Assembly (NCBI RefSeq): GCF_000711695.1
Contig: NW_013546904.1
Span: 1-54,394 of the forward strand
Source of the DNA: Tilletiaria anomala UBC 951
Taxonomy: Eukaryota > Basidiomycota > Exobasidiomycetes > Georgefischeriales > Tilletiariaceae
DNA: 54,394 nt
Reading direction: 5' to 3'
Program-made: the position numbers and the translations under genes
Notes under the pieces: model-generated
The model's input: the letters and a program-made list of their open reading frames with translations, nothing else
What the model was told of the DNA's origin: nothing
The model's database searches: none
In this document: positions 35,949 to 47,898 of the stretch, piece by piece
Layout: each line of letters opens with the position of its first letter
Numbering within the stretch: the stretch's first letter is position 1

Positions 35949-36618
35949 TCACTTTTGAATCTCGTGGTCGGCAAGGAGCTGTTGAGACGTAAGAAGGGAA
36001 GGCCACGTGTTAGCAACGCAGACCCTCATTGCCATATAGAGGCTTGAGCAAGACAGTGTGTAATTAAAGAACGATATCGATCGGAAGGATTTGAAAGCTT
36101 ACCATATTCGGTATCCCATTCTTTATCCGGAAGAGGTGGTCGCAATTTGGACATCGCATTTCGCCTTCCATGACGTGGATCTTGAACAGAGCAAATGGGT
36201 ATTTTCAGCCTCGTCCTGAAGTGATGCAAGTACATGCGAACGAGTGATTCGGGGCGCTTACCTCTAGCAGCACATGATGCAGCGCCTTGAGTATGCCTTC
36301 GTCCAGCATGGGATCGTCGAAATCAGGCTGCTGATCTGGTAAAGATGTGTCTCCGAGCTGATGACCAATGTCGTCAGTACCGGTCCGCGCGCGCGCCACG
36401 CACCTGCCTGACATGATGCGATCGATTCTCACCTCTCTCGAAGCGCTGACGAGTGCATTCCACTCGATCTTGGGAACAAATCCGCGAATAAAGTCCTCAT
36501 TCCAGTCCGCCTCGATCAACTCCAGCGAGACATTGCTGAATTTAAGCGGAAAATTGTTGGACGTGGTGATGCACGTCTTCGCATTGCACGCCAACAGGTT
36601 GTGCGTTAGAAGACGCAT
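35949..36618 (-). CDS. TRM112: Trm112, activator subunit of methyltransferases
   Basis: Trm112 is a small zinc protein that stabilises and activates Bud23 (18S rRNA m7G), Trm9, Trm11 and Mtq2. Exons are 36618-36433, 36357-36262, 36180-36103 and 35978-35949 (129 residues, yeast 135). The N-terminus MRLLTHNLLACNAKTC matches Trm112. The middle has FIRGFVPKIEWNALVSASRE, then a helix ending in ALHHVLLE. Exon 3 gives IHVMEGEMRCPNCDHLFRI and NGIPNM, and the 30-base last exon adds LLADHEIQK, the standard ending. Zinc ligands Cys (two in the N-terminal part, two in CPNC) are present. The gene is divergent from GCN5. Confidence 0.94.
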
Positions 36619-37151
36619 TTCGAGTTTACGCTAGGTGCACTTTGGTGCCGATGCTGCTGCTACGAATGCTTGACTTTTGCGGCCTTGCTAGACAGACGTT
36701 CATGTACGTCAGGCGGGGTCCGCTGAAGATGCACGGTAGTCGAAGAAAGATGCGGATCCGAAAAGTTCGCGAGCTGCGATGGAGAGAGCCAGAGATGGGA
36801 GGGTTGCATAAGGTGGAGAGTTTTGTTTAAAAAAAGGACAAACAAGCCCAGGCAAGTCACGTGACAACAACACTTCAGTTGTTGGTTCACGCCGGCGGTA
36901 AGTCCAACTCACCAAGCCGCACTTCCAAATCCAACCTAGCTTCGATGGAGGGGACGTGCAGAAACGCACACATAAGGCAGCCCCGAAGACACAGCACTCA
37001 CGAGCAAGTCTTCGGTCCACAGGGCTCAATGTCCCCATGGTTCGAGACTTCGCTCGTTGCTTGAAGACCCGCAACGAGCATTCATCGATTGATCAATGGC
37101 CATGCATTGGTAGAAGCACGGGTACACCGCGCTCAATTCACATACTCCAAG
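36619..37151. other. Divergent TRM112/GCN5 promoter region
   Basis: This spacer separates two divergent start codons and contains a perfect E-box palindrome, listed separately. No coding sequence was recognised. Confidence 0.5.
36856..36865. promoter_or_regulatory. GTCACGTGAC E-box palindrome
   Basis: This is a perfect 10-base palindrome with a CACGTG core, the type bound by bHLH factors such as Cbf1 (TCACGTGA core). It sits about 240 bases from the TRM112 ATG and 290 from the GCN5 ATG and could serve both. Confidence 0.45.
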
Positions 37152-39638
37152 ATGGCGCCAGCCCCGACACGCTCTAAGAAAGGACGCGCTGGGCCCTTGG
37201 GGTCTGCCACTGCAACACCGTCCGCCTCGCCAGTGAAGCCGACCGCACCTCCCCGGTTGTTCTATCCAGCAGGAGCAGACAGGCCAGAGGATCTGACAAC
37301 TTCCCAACAGGAGCTCAAGGTCGCAAGGCACTCGCTCTGTCTTGCAGGTCAGGACGATGACGTTGACTCGGCCGATGTTACGCCCGCTGCTACTTGCAGT
37401 TGCACAGGTTTTAGGCCACCGAAAGGCAAAGGGGTCCATGCGTTTCCAGTCAAGAAAAAGAAGCGAAAGAAGGTCAGCAAAGCCCTTGACGAAGATGCAG
37501 AGGATGACGAGGGGACTGAGGACGAGAGATCTCCTGCTGGAACACCAGCTGACAGCGACGATGAGAACAGCACCTCTGCGCAGATAGATGGGATGCCGTG
37601 GTCCACGTGTGCTTGCGGACATGACATATCAGAACATGGCAGGCTTTCGGAAGAGGGTAACGAAGAGCGAAGAAGGAGGATCAAGGTGGCCGTTCGAATA
37701 GACGAGCTGCTCGAAGATGAGGACAAGCTACTTGATTTCGAATATACCAACGAGGACATCATATCCCTCAAGAGGTAGGTCTGTGGGTTCATCTTGTCGA
37801 CTGCCTATTGTCCCTGAGCACTTCTCATGGCTTCACGCTTCTCGTTGCAGACAAATGCTCCCGCCTGGATCAGACACATCCCTTTTGCGCGCGGCAATCG
37901 AGAGTCATGTGAATGGTTCATCTGCAGTGAACAGCAGGAAGCGGAAGTCGCGGTCCAACTCGCCCGCTACTTCATCAGCACTGACATCTCCGACACAGTC
38001 GATGACGTCGCTGGCAAGCCCGGATGCCAAGCGAAGAAGGCTCGAATCAGCACAAGAAGCTGTTGACCCATCTTTAGTCAAAGGGCAATCAAAGGGCGGA
38101 CCATCCACCGGCCTAGGAATCGCGGTCAATGATGAGAATAGTGATCAAGGTGCAGGCAAATGGAAACATCCTACGCAGAGAACACGTGAGTTTGCGGATC
38201 AGAGGGCCACAGAACCGCCAGAAGGAGCTGCTGACGTGTCAGAAGGGGAATATAGATGGGGCAGAAGCTGTCCCAGCGAATGAAGCGTCAGCAGTGGATC
38301 TTGTGACAAAGGGCATATCCATCGACGCTGTCGTTGAGGAGGGCAACGAAAAGGAGGCTGCCGTCTCCACCCTAGCTCCAAAGACATCTGCGGCGGGAAC
38401 TGTGGATCCGGGAGCAGCGCCAAAGCGTGAGCGACCGGCCGTCATCGAAGAGCGTGCCGGCCTGATCCAATTTCGCGTTGTGCGCAATGATGACAAGCCA
38501 GAAAGCATGATCCTGCTCACTGGGCTCAAGAACATCTTTCAGCGGCAGCTGCCAAAGATGCCTCGCGAATACATCACGCGACTGGTCCTTGATCGCAATC
38601 ATATGAGCATGGCCATCGTGAAACGTGGGCTCCACGTTGTTGGTGGCATCACCTACCGGCCTTTCAACCATCGGTGTTTCGCAGAAATAGTCTTTTGTGC
38701 CATCACCAGCACGGAGCAGGTCAAAGGATACGGGTCTCATCTGATGAACCATCTCAAAGACCACGTGCGCGCCACGTCGCCTGTGATGCATTTTCTGACG
38801 TACGCCGACAATTACGCGATCGGATACTTCAAAAAGCAAGGCTTCACGAAGGACATTACCCTCGATCGCTCCACATGGGTTGGCTACATCAAGGACTACG
38901 AGGGAGGCACACTGATGCAGTGCACGATGGTACCACGCGTTAAGTACCTCAAGGTGGAGGACATGCTTGCAGCGCAGAAGGAAGCCGTGCTCACCAAAAT
39001 TCGTGAGGTTTCTCGCAGCCACATCGTCCATCCTGGCTTGGAAATCTTCAAGAGGAGGAAAGAAGGCGAAACGATCGAGCTGGATGCCAGTCAGGTGCCA
39101 GGATTGAAGGAAAGCGGATGGACACCGGCTATGGATGAGCTGTCGCGCAGGCCGAAGAGAGGGCCGCATCACAGTGTCATGCGGCAGATCCTCGTTGAGC
39201 TCGGGAACCACGCGAGCTCCTGGCCTTTCCAGAATCCGGTCAATGGCGACGAGGTAACAGACTACTACGATGTCATAAAGGAACCGATGGGTGGGTTTGA
39301 ACACAATTAATACCCGAATCTTGATACGCTAGTACTGATGATGATGTCGTCTGACTGATTTCAAAGATCTTTCGACGATGGAAACAAAGCTTGAGAACAA
39401 CAAGTATGACACACTTGATGATTTCCTAAAGGATGCTCAACTTAGTGAGCCCAGCTGATGGGAAGCCTCAGGGGCAGCTTCGAAAATCTACTGATCGAAG
39501 CATCTTGTCATATTTGCAGTCTTCGACAATTGTCGCATCTACAACCCTCCCTCGTCGCCTTACGCTAAGTCGGCCACAAAGCTCGAGAAATTTCTCAAGG
39601 ACAATCTGCAAGCATGGAGACAAGCAGGAGGTTTGTAA
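37152..39638 (+). CDS. GCN5: Histone acetyltransferase Gcn5 (SAGA/ADA) with bromodomain
   Basis: Gcn5 is the catalytic subunit acetylating H3 tails in SAGA. Exons are 37152-37774, 37851-38185, 38265-39290, 39367-39444 and 39520-39638 (726 residues). The N-terminal part carries CSCTGF (Cys82, Cys84) and [10 protein letters not shown] (Cys153, Cys155, His157, His162), with an acidic linker between. This resembles the Cys/His part of the PCAF-N domain of animal GCN5/PCAF. The GNAT domain has [12 protein letters not shown] with the catalytic Glu, [15 protein letters not shown] for acetyl-CoA, and [15 protein letters not shown]. The bromodomain is split over the last three exons ([42 protein letters not shown]). 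The second intron (38186-38264) is the only one consistent with the phase there. The gene is convergent with KRE33. Confidence 0.93.
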
Positions 39639-39714
39639 AAGGATGCACGCCGCGCAATGTAAAGTACAACAATCATCAACAGCAGCACATGTACATTTGT
39701 ATCTGCAGTTGTAG

Positions 39715-42700
39715 TCACGTTTTCTGCTTCTTGTTGTGCTTGCCTGACGCGCTCCGCTCGCCCTTGCGCTTGGGCTGAGCTGCCTTTTTATCATCCTCCG
39801 CCAGGATATCCCTAGCGGGGCCTTTGACGCTCATTGTCGTGTTCAAGCCAGGAGCGGATCCGCCCGCAGTAAGAGCTTGAACCTGTTTCTCTGCGGCGCT
39901 CCAGTCACGCTCTTGATTGTTGTTGATGCGATACTTGGCGAGGTCGACCGAAGAGAGCAGCTCCTGCTGAAGCTGCTTGCGCTCCCGCTCGGCCTCAGTC
40001 TCCACCATGTCTGCTGCGTCCTTAAGCTCCTCGTGAAGATCCTTTGCAAGCGGCTGCCAGCCATCGCCCGACTTGTTGGCTCCGTTGGCGAGGAAACCCT
40101 TGCGTGTCGGAGCACCGGCAGATGCGCTCGGCATGTCTTGCTCGATTTCTTTACGCTGCACGCTGCGCAGACTCTTGACGATCCGTCGCACCGCTTTGTT
40201 GAATAGCGCAAGCAATTGGGAAGATGGCAAATTCAGCTCCGCCTCGGCGTCGTTGATGTCTTTACGCTGTAGGCCAACAGCGAGCAGAATCGCGGCTTGC
40301 ACAGTCGACAACTTGAGAGGTGCCTTTTCGCTTCCGTCGTTTGCTGATCCTGACGCGTTTTCATCGGCGGATAGTAGACGCCTTTGGAAATAAAGTGTAG
40401 CCAGAATGGGGAAAAGATCGTGCACGATGTGTACGTCGATCATGTTATTGCCGTATGCTTCCAAACGCTTCATGTCGAAAGGGGAGAGAAGCATATCCAC
40501 TTCTTGCAACGACAGCACATTGCTGTGGGTGTTGCCACCAAGATCGGCTTCGGCGCCATTGGAAGCTTCCTCGAGCATGCTGAGCGCAAGCACAACGGAG
40601 AATTCGCGGAAGCGGTAGCCCAAAAGCGAGATGAAGCGCTTGCGGAAATCGGCAGCGAAAGCTGCGAGCCACGACGGTGCTCCCTCGGCTGTGTCCATCT
40701 CGTCCTCATTGAGCGCTTTCAATTGGATGCAAGTGTACTCGCCTGTCGTGTCGTTGGGCGACTGGCGCACGTACAGCGGCGTGTATCCAAGCTTGGACCA
40801 GAACTTGAAGAGCACTTGGGTCAGGCCATAGCTGACGCCCAGCCAGTCGACCTGTTCGGGTCGCTGTTCTGGCAAGCGCTGAAGCAGCGCCGGCATGCGC
40901 CTCGCATCGCGCAGTGCGATTCTGTCTTCTTGCAAGCCCTTCTTGCTCTCCTTCTGGCTCTGTTTAGCCAAGCTGATGAAAGTGTCTAGCTCACCTTCCC
41001 CAGTCAGCTGTCGCTCACGGTCATCCTTTGCGGCCACCGCGTCGGCATCCATGAGCTTCTCCTCGTAGAACAGCCTCAGCAGCTCGACCGCACGCGTGCC
41101 GTAGCCCATACGCGCATAGTCTGGATGCACCGCAACGCGAACAATGCGTGCACCGCTGAGCTCACTCGCAAAATCGGTGTCTTGGAAGTAGTTCGAGAGC
41201 AGCCAAGGGATCAGGTCACCCGCCTCGCGCACACCACGCGAAAGCGAATTGAGGACGGTCTGACGTGAAATGTTGCCCTCCAGCGAGACTTGCAGCACGG
41301 CGAGTGGCTCGGGTATGGCGTCTGCCGATGAGGCAGATGGAGGTTTGAGAAGGACAAAGAGACGCTGACCGGGGGCGTCTGACATGAGCTGCAAGTCGTT
41401 CGGGCTGTTCTTGTAGTGGCTCGCCACGTAGAGGGCCATCATTTTCTGCAGGAAAGCCTCACTTGCTGGGTGATAGCTGAACAATGCATCGCGATTAACC
41501 AGGTAAAGGTCACACTGCGATGGGTGCGGCGCTGAGTTAATGGCCTTTGCTTTGCCTTTGCTTCCGAGAGGAGCGATCGTCGCGTCGAGGCACAGGAGCT
41601 CGTGCAGCCATCTCTCAACGTGATCGCCGGTAGTGTATCGAATTGGCTCCTGCAACTGTATTTCCTTGAGGGACCGGTTGTGTAGGGTCACATTTGTGGA
41701 ACCCGGCGCTGCAGCTGATGCAGCTTTGCTAGCAACCGAAGGCGCATTCTTTTTCTTAACCACTGTCCCACTCTCCTGATCCAAGCCAAGCCCCGCAATG
41801 CCGCCTTCCACACCTGCGGCAGGTATTGTTGCTGCATACCCACTCCCTGCCGCGCCAGCACCTGCTCCTGCGCTTCTGAGCTGCTGCAGTAGCTTGAGAC
41901 TGAGACTGCGGCCAGTCCCTTCGTAACCATTGATCGTGCTGCTGAGAAAGACGAGGTATTGCCCCTGGCCCATCAGCTCCCTGACAGTCGGCAAGGGAAT
42001 GGCGGCAGCTTCGTCGATCACGACGAGCTCTGCATTGCTGCCCAGAATGTGCGAGTCCTCAGGTGAGATGTACTGCACCATCTGCCTTCCTTGGCCGACT
42101 CCGCCAGAGCCACTACCACTAGTGTTTCGGAAAATGTTAACACGCAAAATGGTATTTTGCAAATCGGTACCTGGAGCGCCTCGCACCAGATCCCAATCCT
42201 GCACCTCTTGGTAGCTCAGGGCGTCGAGACCTTTCAGCAAAAATTGGAAGAGTGTCTTGAGGTTCTCCGGACTTGGTGATGTGACGAAGATGTTGCTGTA
42301 CCCATACGCGATGGCTGCAGCGATCGCTAGACCTAGCGCTGCGGATTTACCGCGTCCTCGGCCTGCCGTGAGTGCCACCGTCGTGCTGAGCTCAGATGAA
42401 GTGGAAGAGGCGGAGAGGACGTCAAGGATGGAGAGCACGGCAAGCGCTTGGTCCCGGGTCTTGGCTTCTCGAATCAGCTGGGAGACTACCTTCGTGTTCT
42501 TCACTTCTTCTCTCAAGACTTGCAGCTCCTCTTCTGCGGATGTTCGCGATTTGCCCTTGCCCTTTCTGTTTTCCTCGATTGGAGTGATGTCTTTGCCTTT
42601 CGAGAGGGGCAGGACATTGAGCTCGTCATCGAGCAATAGGCATGTGGGTGAGGAGCCGAGAGAAAGCAGAAACCGTTCATTGAAACGTGCTACTGGGTCG

Positions 42701-43298
42701 TCATCCGTTGTCGACGAGCGATATTTTGAATGTGCGTCCTGAATGTCCCCAAAGTTTTGTCAGCCGCCTGCATGGGCAGCGCCCGGGAGAAGCTACTCAC
42801 CATCCCTACGCTGTATAGCTGCTGTAGGCTGGTCATGGTCTTGAGCAGGAGTACTACAATCCCTCCTCCTTCTACCGTCTCGATCGTCCGAGCGAGGAGA
42901 TTCGGGGTGATGGCTTCGAAGTCTTGCAAAACGAGCATACCAAAGGTTTGACCAAGGATCTTGTTGGTCTCCTTGTAGTAGCAGTATCGGATGTCGGTAA
43001 CACCAATAAAGAGGTCGAAAGGGTCATTGGCAATGCTCTCCTTGTTCTTGACACCCTTCTTGAGATCACTTTTGAGCTTGGCCTCCCTCTTCTTTCGATG
43101 GGTCGTGAAGCCGAGGTCCTTCTTGTAGCACCATAATACATTAGGGCGAGACGAGACACGAGACTGGGAGAGAAGGAAGTGAAGATTCACGATTTGGTCT
43201 CGCGAGTGGTCACCGACAAGGACAAAGAAAGAGCGGTGATTGGTGATAACATTGTTGCGAATCAGCGTTGGGATCCGTGAGTCAAGTTGCTTGCGCAT
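39715..43298 (-). CDS. KRE33: RNA cytidine acetyltransferase (Kre33/NAT10)
   Basis: Kre33 is a nucleolar enzyme that makes N4-acetylcytidine in 18S rRNA and, with Tan1, in tRNA. It is essential for small-subunit assembly. Exons are 43298-42801 and 42738-39715 (1173 residues, yeast 1056). The start MRKQLDSRIPTLIRNN is canonical. The N-terminal TmcA-type domain is followed by a helicase module with Walker A GRGRGKSAALG (about 292) and a VVIDEAAAIPLP box. The GNAT module has VAVHPDYARMGYGTRAVELL, followed by the tRNA-binding region (SLLGYRFREF). The Lys-rich tail (KRKGERSASGKHNKKQKT) fits nucleolar targeting. A Gly/Ala-rich insert after RSLSLKLLQQLRS and other low-complexity inserts explain the greater length. 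Only 76 bases separate its stop from that of GCN5. Confidence 0.94.
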
Positions 43299-44085
43299 GG
43301 TGGCTGGGAGCCCGGAGCCGGGCGGTTACGATGCAGCTGAGCGATGCGGCCGAGGAGAAGCGAGCGGAAGACTCTGCGTCAGAAATGATCGGACCGAGCA
43401 CGCTCTTTCCAATTCGTCGACGTGGTATCAAGAAGCCTACAACGTACAGCTATACTTCCGAAGATGTGTGCGAGATGCTCTCTCCCTCTGGAAACCGGTT
43501 GTCAAAATTTTGTACTCATCGGCGACTTTCCAAAATTAAAAATGCCGAGATGATGCGGATCGACTCTTCATTTCGTTGTCTCCCATGGAGTTTGGAGAGA
43601 GGTCAGGATCGAGAGGACAACAAAAAACAAAATCAATTTGTTGCTTGCTGCGAAATCCGCTTGATGATCTCGATATCACTTGCGGACGTTGGGAACATGT
43701 TGATGTGCAGACATGAACCGGAGATCGACTCGACCTGCCGATGTCTCATGGCCCCTGCATTCTTCAGGACGATTGAGCTTCAGCTTCCGTGCTTCCACTC
43801 ACAGGGTTCAGTACTGTCAGAGCAAGGTCTCGACCACGCGTGACAACCCACGCGCAATGCCGCTACCAAGCACGAGCGCAACACGGAATGACTAATTCGA
43901 TGCATGCGAAATGAGCTTAGGCTGCTCGAGACCCGATCCATCAACACAAGAGCTGGTCTCCGTCTTACCAAAAGTGGCAAAGCTTTAACTTCTTTTCAAG
44001 CTGATCACGACAACACTTGCATTAGGTTCTGTGTCTCTACTGATACCACCTTCAATCGCCACACGCTTCGTGGAACTTGAACAAA
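43299..44085. other. Divergent KRE33/MDM34 spacer
   Basis: This is a promoter spacer of 787 bases. A plus-strand frame of about 190 codons (43268-43843) has no recognisable content, and its 5' end overlaps KRE33. I judge it a chance frame. Confidence 0.4.
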
Positions 44086-47000
44086 ATGTCCTTCAACTTC
44101 CGTTGGCCAGAATTCTCGGAGGGATTCCATAACGATGCGAAAACGATGCTCGATAGTGCGCTCAACAAAGGTGCGAAGCCCAAGGTCATCGCTGATGACA
44201 TCAAGGTTGAGGAGTTAGGTATGGGCACGATAGTGAGTCTACCTCCTATCAAGCGCCTTGATGCCCAGCAGATCTAACTTCTCATGCATGTCTTTCCTTC
44301 GTCGTACTACAGGCGCCGGAACTTGACATCCTCGAAATAGGCGACCTCTCGATGGACCGATTTCGGGGCATCTTTCGCCTCACGTATGCAGGCGACGCGC
44401 ACTTGGTGTTATCGACGAAAGTACAGGCCAACCCACTCAGCGCAGCGCGTGGCTCACCAGCAAGCACCCCTGCCGGTGATGAGAGTGTAGATAAAGCAGG
44501 GTCGATGGGGGGCGACTCTGCAGCGGCTGCCACGCCCGACCTCGAAGAGACGCCTTCGTCTCCATTTGGCTACGGCCGCCAAGACGACTCGATCTGGTTC
44601 GGCGCTGCGTCTCCCTCTTCGAATCCCTTAACCGCATCTCTCTTCCCCGCCGCTGCCAATCGCCGTGGAGGCATACTGTTCGCAGCTACACCGCTCATCG
44701 TGCCGATGAAGCTGCGTCTCTCCCACCTGCGCCTTCGCGCCATTATCGTCCTGATCGTCAGCAAGGCCAAGGGCATCACACTTGTCTTCAAGAATGACCC
44801 ACTGGAAAGTGTCAATGTGTCTTCGACATTCGATTCGGTCGGCGTCATCGCCAAGTACCTTCAACAAGAGATCGAAGGCCAGCTAAGGGAGATGTTCAGG
44901 GAGGATCTGCCGAGCATTATTCATCGGCTCAGTCAGAAATGGCTGCTTGCTGGCTCCATGACATCTGCTGCTGCTGGTGATGCCGGAGGCGGGCTATCCC
45001 CTGCTGCCAAGGCGGATGGGGCTTCGCAAAAGGAAAAGGAACAGCCGCCAGCACGTTCTGCTTCCGATACTGCTCTCAAGCTTCAGGAGCCGCTGCGAAA
45101 GCCTCTGTCGCGTGCTCAGTCCGCATCGGCATCTGCGCATCCAAAGGGTGGGAAGGCAGCTTCAAATGCAGGACCATCGCAGTGTAGGGGGCCGACAGGT
45201 AGCATGGGAAGAGCACAGACGGCGGCTTCGACATCAGGGATAGAGAAAGGGCACAGAGGCAAGGCTGCTTCTGTCTCTGGAACATCCGTGCTCAGCCAAG
45301 CACGTAAGCGCGATATGGGTGGCAAGTCTTCCTCTCAAGCCTCCATGAGCTCAATTCTGGGCTCAAGCTCGACGCTTGGAGGCTTGTCCTCTTCATCCAG
45401 CACAGCGCGCACGACCCCATCGCCTGGCCCAGCTCCAGGATCCCAGGCAGTTGGAAAGTCGCCTTCGTCCCCCTTCACTTCATCTTACCTTGCTTCAATG
45501 CTGGGCGACTACGACGGCAGCGAGCAGGACTTGTACGATCCCACCTACGGCTTCAAAGCGGATGATCCACTCACTCCTGCACCAGGTGCTGGGGGTGGCC
45601 CACCAGGGTTCAGCGGGCTTGGGAGTCTAGTGAAATCCAAAAAGCCAGGTATGGGATTGAAAGAGCTTGTTCCGCTGTCTCCGCCATCTTCACAGACTGC
45701 GACCCTGACCGAAGGCCATGCGCACTGCGAAGCTATGGGCGTCATGGATGGCGATGCTGAAAGCGTCGATCCGATCGAAAGTGACTTTGAAGGCGCGGAA
45801 GAGGACGCGCTCAATTTCTACTTTCCTAGTGTCGATCGTGACAATAGCGAGCAAGACGATGAAATTGATCATCTCGACAGGCTTAGGGAGGGCCGCGACG
45901 AAGAGGAAGAGGATGAAAGTAGCGATGATGATAACGAAGAAGAGACAGATGACAGCGAGGCAGCGGATGAAAGCCAGCGCAATGCAAGGGCTGACTATGG
46001 GGATGATGTTGAAGACGACCCAAACCCCGGCGACTTTTCGCGCTTTGGCTATCCACCGCCTACGGCTGCGTATTCTGAAACAGGCGTAGGTGATGACGGT
46101 CTTGCAGCTGCATTTGGCAGCAACTCCCCTCGGCAAGACAGCGCGCATCGTCACCACAAGAGGACGAGCAGTAAAGGTGCTCGCTCCACTTCTTCGCGTG
46201 GACCATCGCGGTCACTCGCGGCTGCTGACGGGCGCAGCAACCGGTCAACCCCACTGCAGTCACCGGAAGTTGAGTACGAGACGGTCCCTGCGGTCGGCGG
46301 CGGTGTAATCACGCGCCCACGAACGTTTCACTTCGTCAGCTATGCACAGGCGCCGGAGCTCTCGCCTGATGAGATGGATGGCAGCTTTTGCGCCGACTCT
46401 TTGAACCGAATGGGTGACGATACTGTTCGCGGCCTCGGCAGTGGCCGTGCATCATCAACACATGCCGCAAGCAGCACATTTGGAGGAAAGAGCAGTAGAA
46501 CAGCTACCATAATGGGCCTAGACTCTCCAAGGCAAGGGTATGGGAGGCGCAGGGCTCCAACGGAATGTGCTTCCTCGCCTAAGCGAGACCGGTGGACCAA
46601 TTGGGTCAAGGAGGAAAGTGATGATGAAGAGGATCAAGGTTCTCAGATCGAAGGGCATACTCTCCGTGATTCGCGTCGCTGCGCTTCGCATGCGAGCGAG
46701 CTAAGCGCCGACGAGAAGCGCTCACTGGACTCTCTCCCACCCGAGCCGGTCGATACCTCGTCGTATGAGTTCAGAACAAGAGAGTACCGACAACGATATG
46801 GCGTCGCAGTGGAACCACACTGGCAGCGCAGCAAAGCAGCAAGCCGGCCAGAGCTTACGCAACGCCATTCGAACACAAAGCCGACTCCATCTGGGCTGTT
46901 GCAGCCACTGCCTCTGCGCGACACGAACTCTGTACTGCCCTCTACGTCCATGACGCTCGATGCCTCGGCTCATTTCACAGACCTTGTGTATTCACATCAG

Positions 47001-47684
47001 ACGCTGAGCCCTTTCACCCGGCCGGTAGAGCATTGCACTGTTCGCTCTGCGCCTCTGACGCCTGGCTTCGAGCCGACTATGTCAGGGCACGCTTCGTCAC
47101 GCACTATCGCAGCGGCCGCTGGACTCCTGACACCTACCGGCGCAGCCGATGCTCTCACGGGGGCTCATTACGCAGTCGCTCCATCGCAGCTTCACTCGCG
47201 CTTGCGCGCGGCCATGGCTGATTCATCGACACCACCGCCCGGTGCTGCTGGCCTGAAGCACTTGAGCGCCCTACCCAAGGCTTATGGTGAGCGATGGTCG
47301 GCTCACAGCCAGGCCGTCCCAATCGAAGCGAAGCAGGAGCAGCAGCCTAAGGGGCGCAGACGACGAACATTCAAATTGGGAAGGGGGAGCGGAGACACCA
47401 CGCACCAAAACAATGGGGACGATGAAAGGGCAGCCGCCTCGACATCCTCTCGACTGACGAAACGGGCAGACTCGTTGCCAGTCTCGGCTCCCGCTTCTCA
47501 TACCAACTCGTCTCGCTCGAGCAGCCAGAGCCCGAAAGAATCGCTTCTCGGCTCTGCTCGGTATCGACGTGGTACCACTGTCGGCTACAGCACGCACGGG
47601 CATGCTTCTTCCCACCATCACCATTTCGCCAGCAACGCCACGACCAGAGTCAGCGCGGGGCGCTGGGATGCGATTCGAGAATAA
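44086..47684 (+). CDS. MDM34: ERMES subunit Mdm34, with very long C-terminal extension
   Basis: Mdm34 is a mitochondrial outer-membrane subunit of the ER-mitochondria encounter structure, and its SMP domain carries lipids. Exons are 44086-44232 and 44313-47684 (1172 residues). The first about 230 residues are typical: MSFNFRWPEFS, LNKGAKPKVIADDIKVEEL, then IAPELDILEIGDLSMDRFRG, VLIVSKAKGITLVFKNDPLE, SVNVSSTFDSVGVIAKYLQQ and EIEGQLREMF. Family members are usually 400-700 residues. Here some 850 further residues follow, Ser-rich, with a strongly acidic block (EEEEDESSDDDNEEETDDSE) and basic Ser patches. The SMP domain is also split by a Ser/Ala insert between VQANPL and SPFGYGRQ. The intron joins GTI to APELD in phase 0. 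Confidence 0.9.
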
Positions 47685-47898
47685 GAGAGAAAATACCCCA
47701 TTTGGTTCGAAACAATTGCATTTTGCATTGATTGAAGGACCACATGCTACGACTATTTTGTTGTATTGCTAAAACAGAAAGGCAAAAGCGCCCACTGTAG
47801 CGAGCAGCGGTCGCCGACAGACCCTACGCAAATTCATCACGAGTTTTGTTCCTTGCCTGTACCTCTACAGAGGGGTGGTGGCGATAGCCTTCGCTCTC

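Noticed and set aside
37026-37622. Minus-strand frame of about 200 codons over GCN5 exon 1
   Set aside because: It is an antisense shadow of a clear coding exon, with no family-like content.
43268-43843. Plus-strand frame of about 190 codons upstream of MDM34
   Set aside because: It has no domain-like content, overlaps the KRE33 start and begins without a good ATG. It is probably chance.
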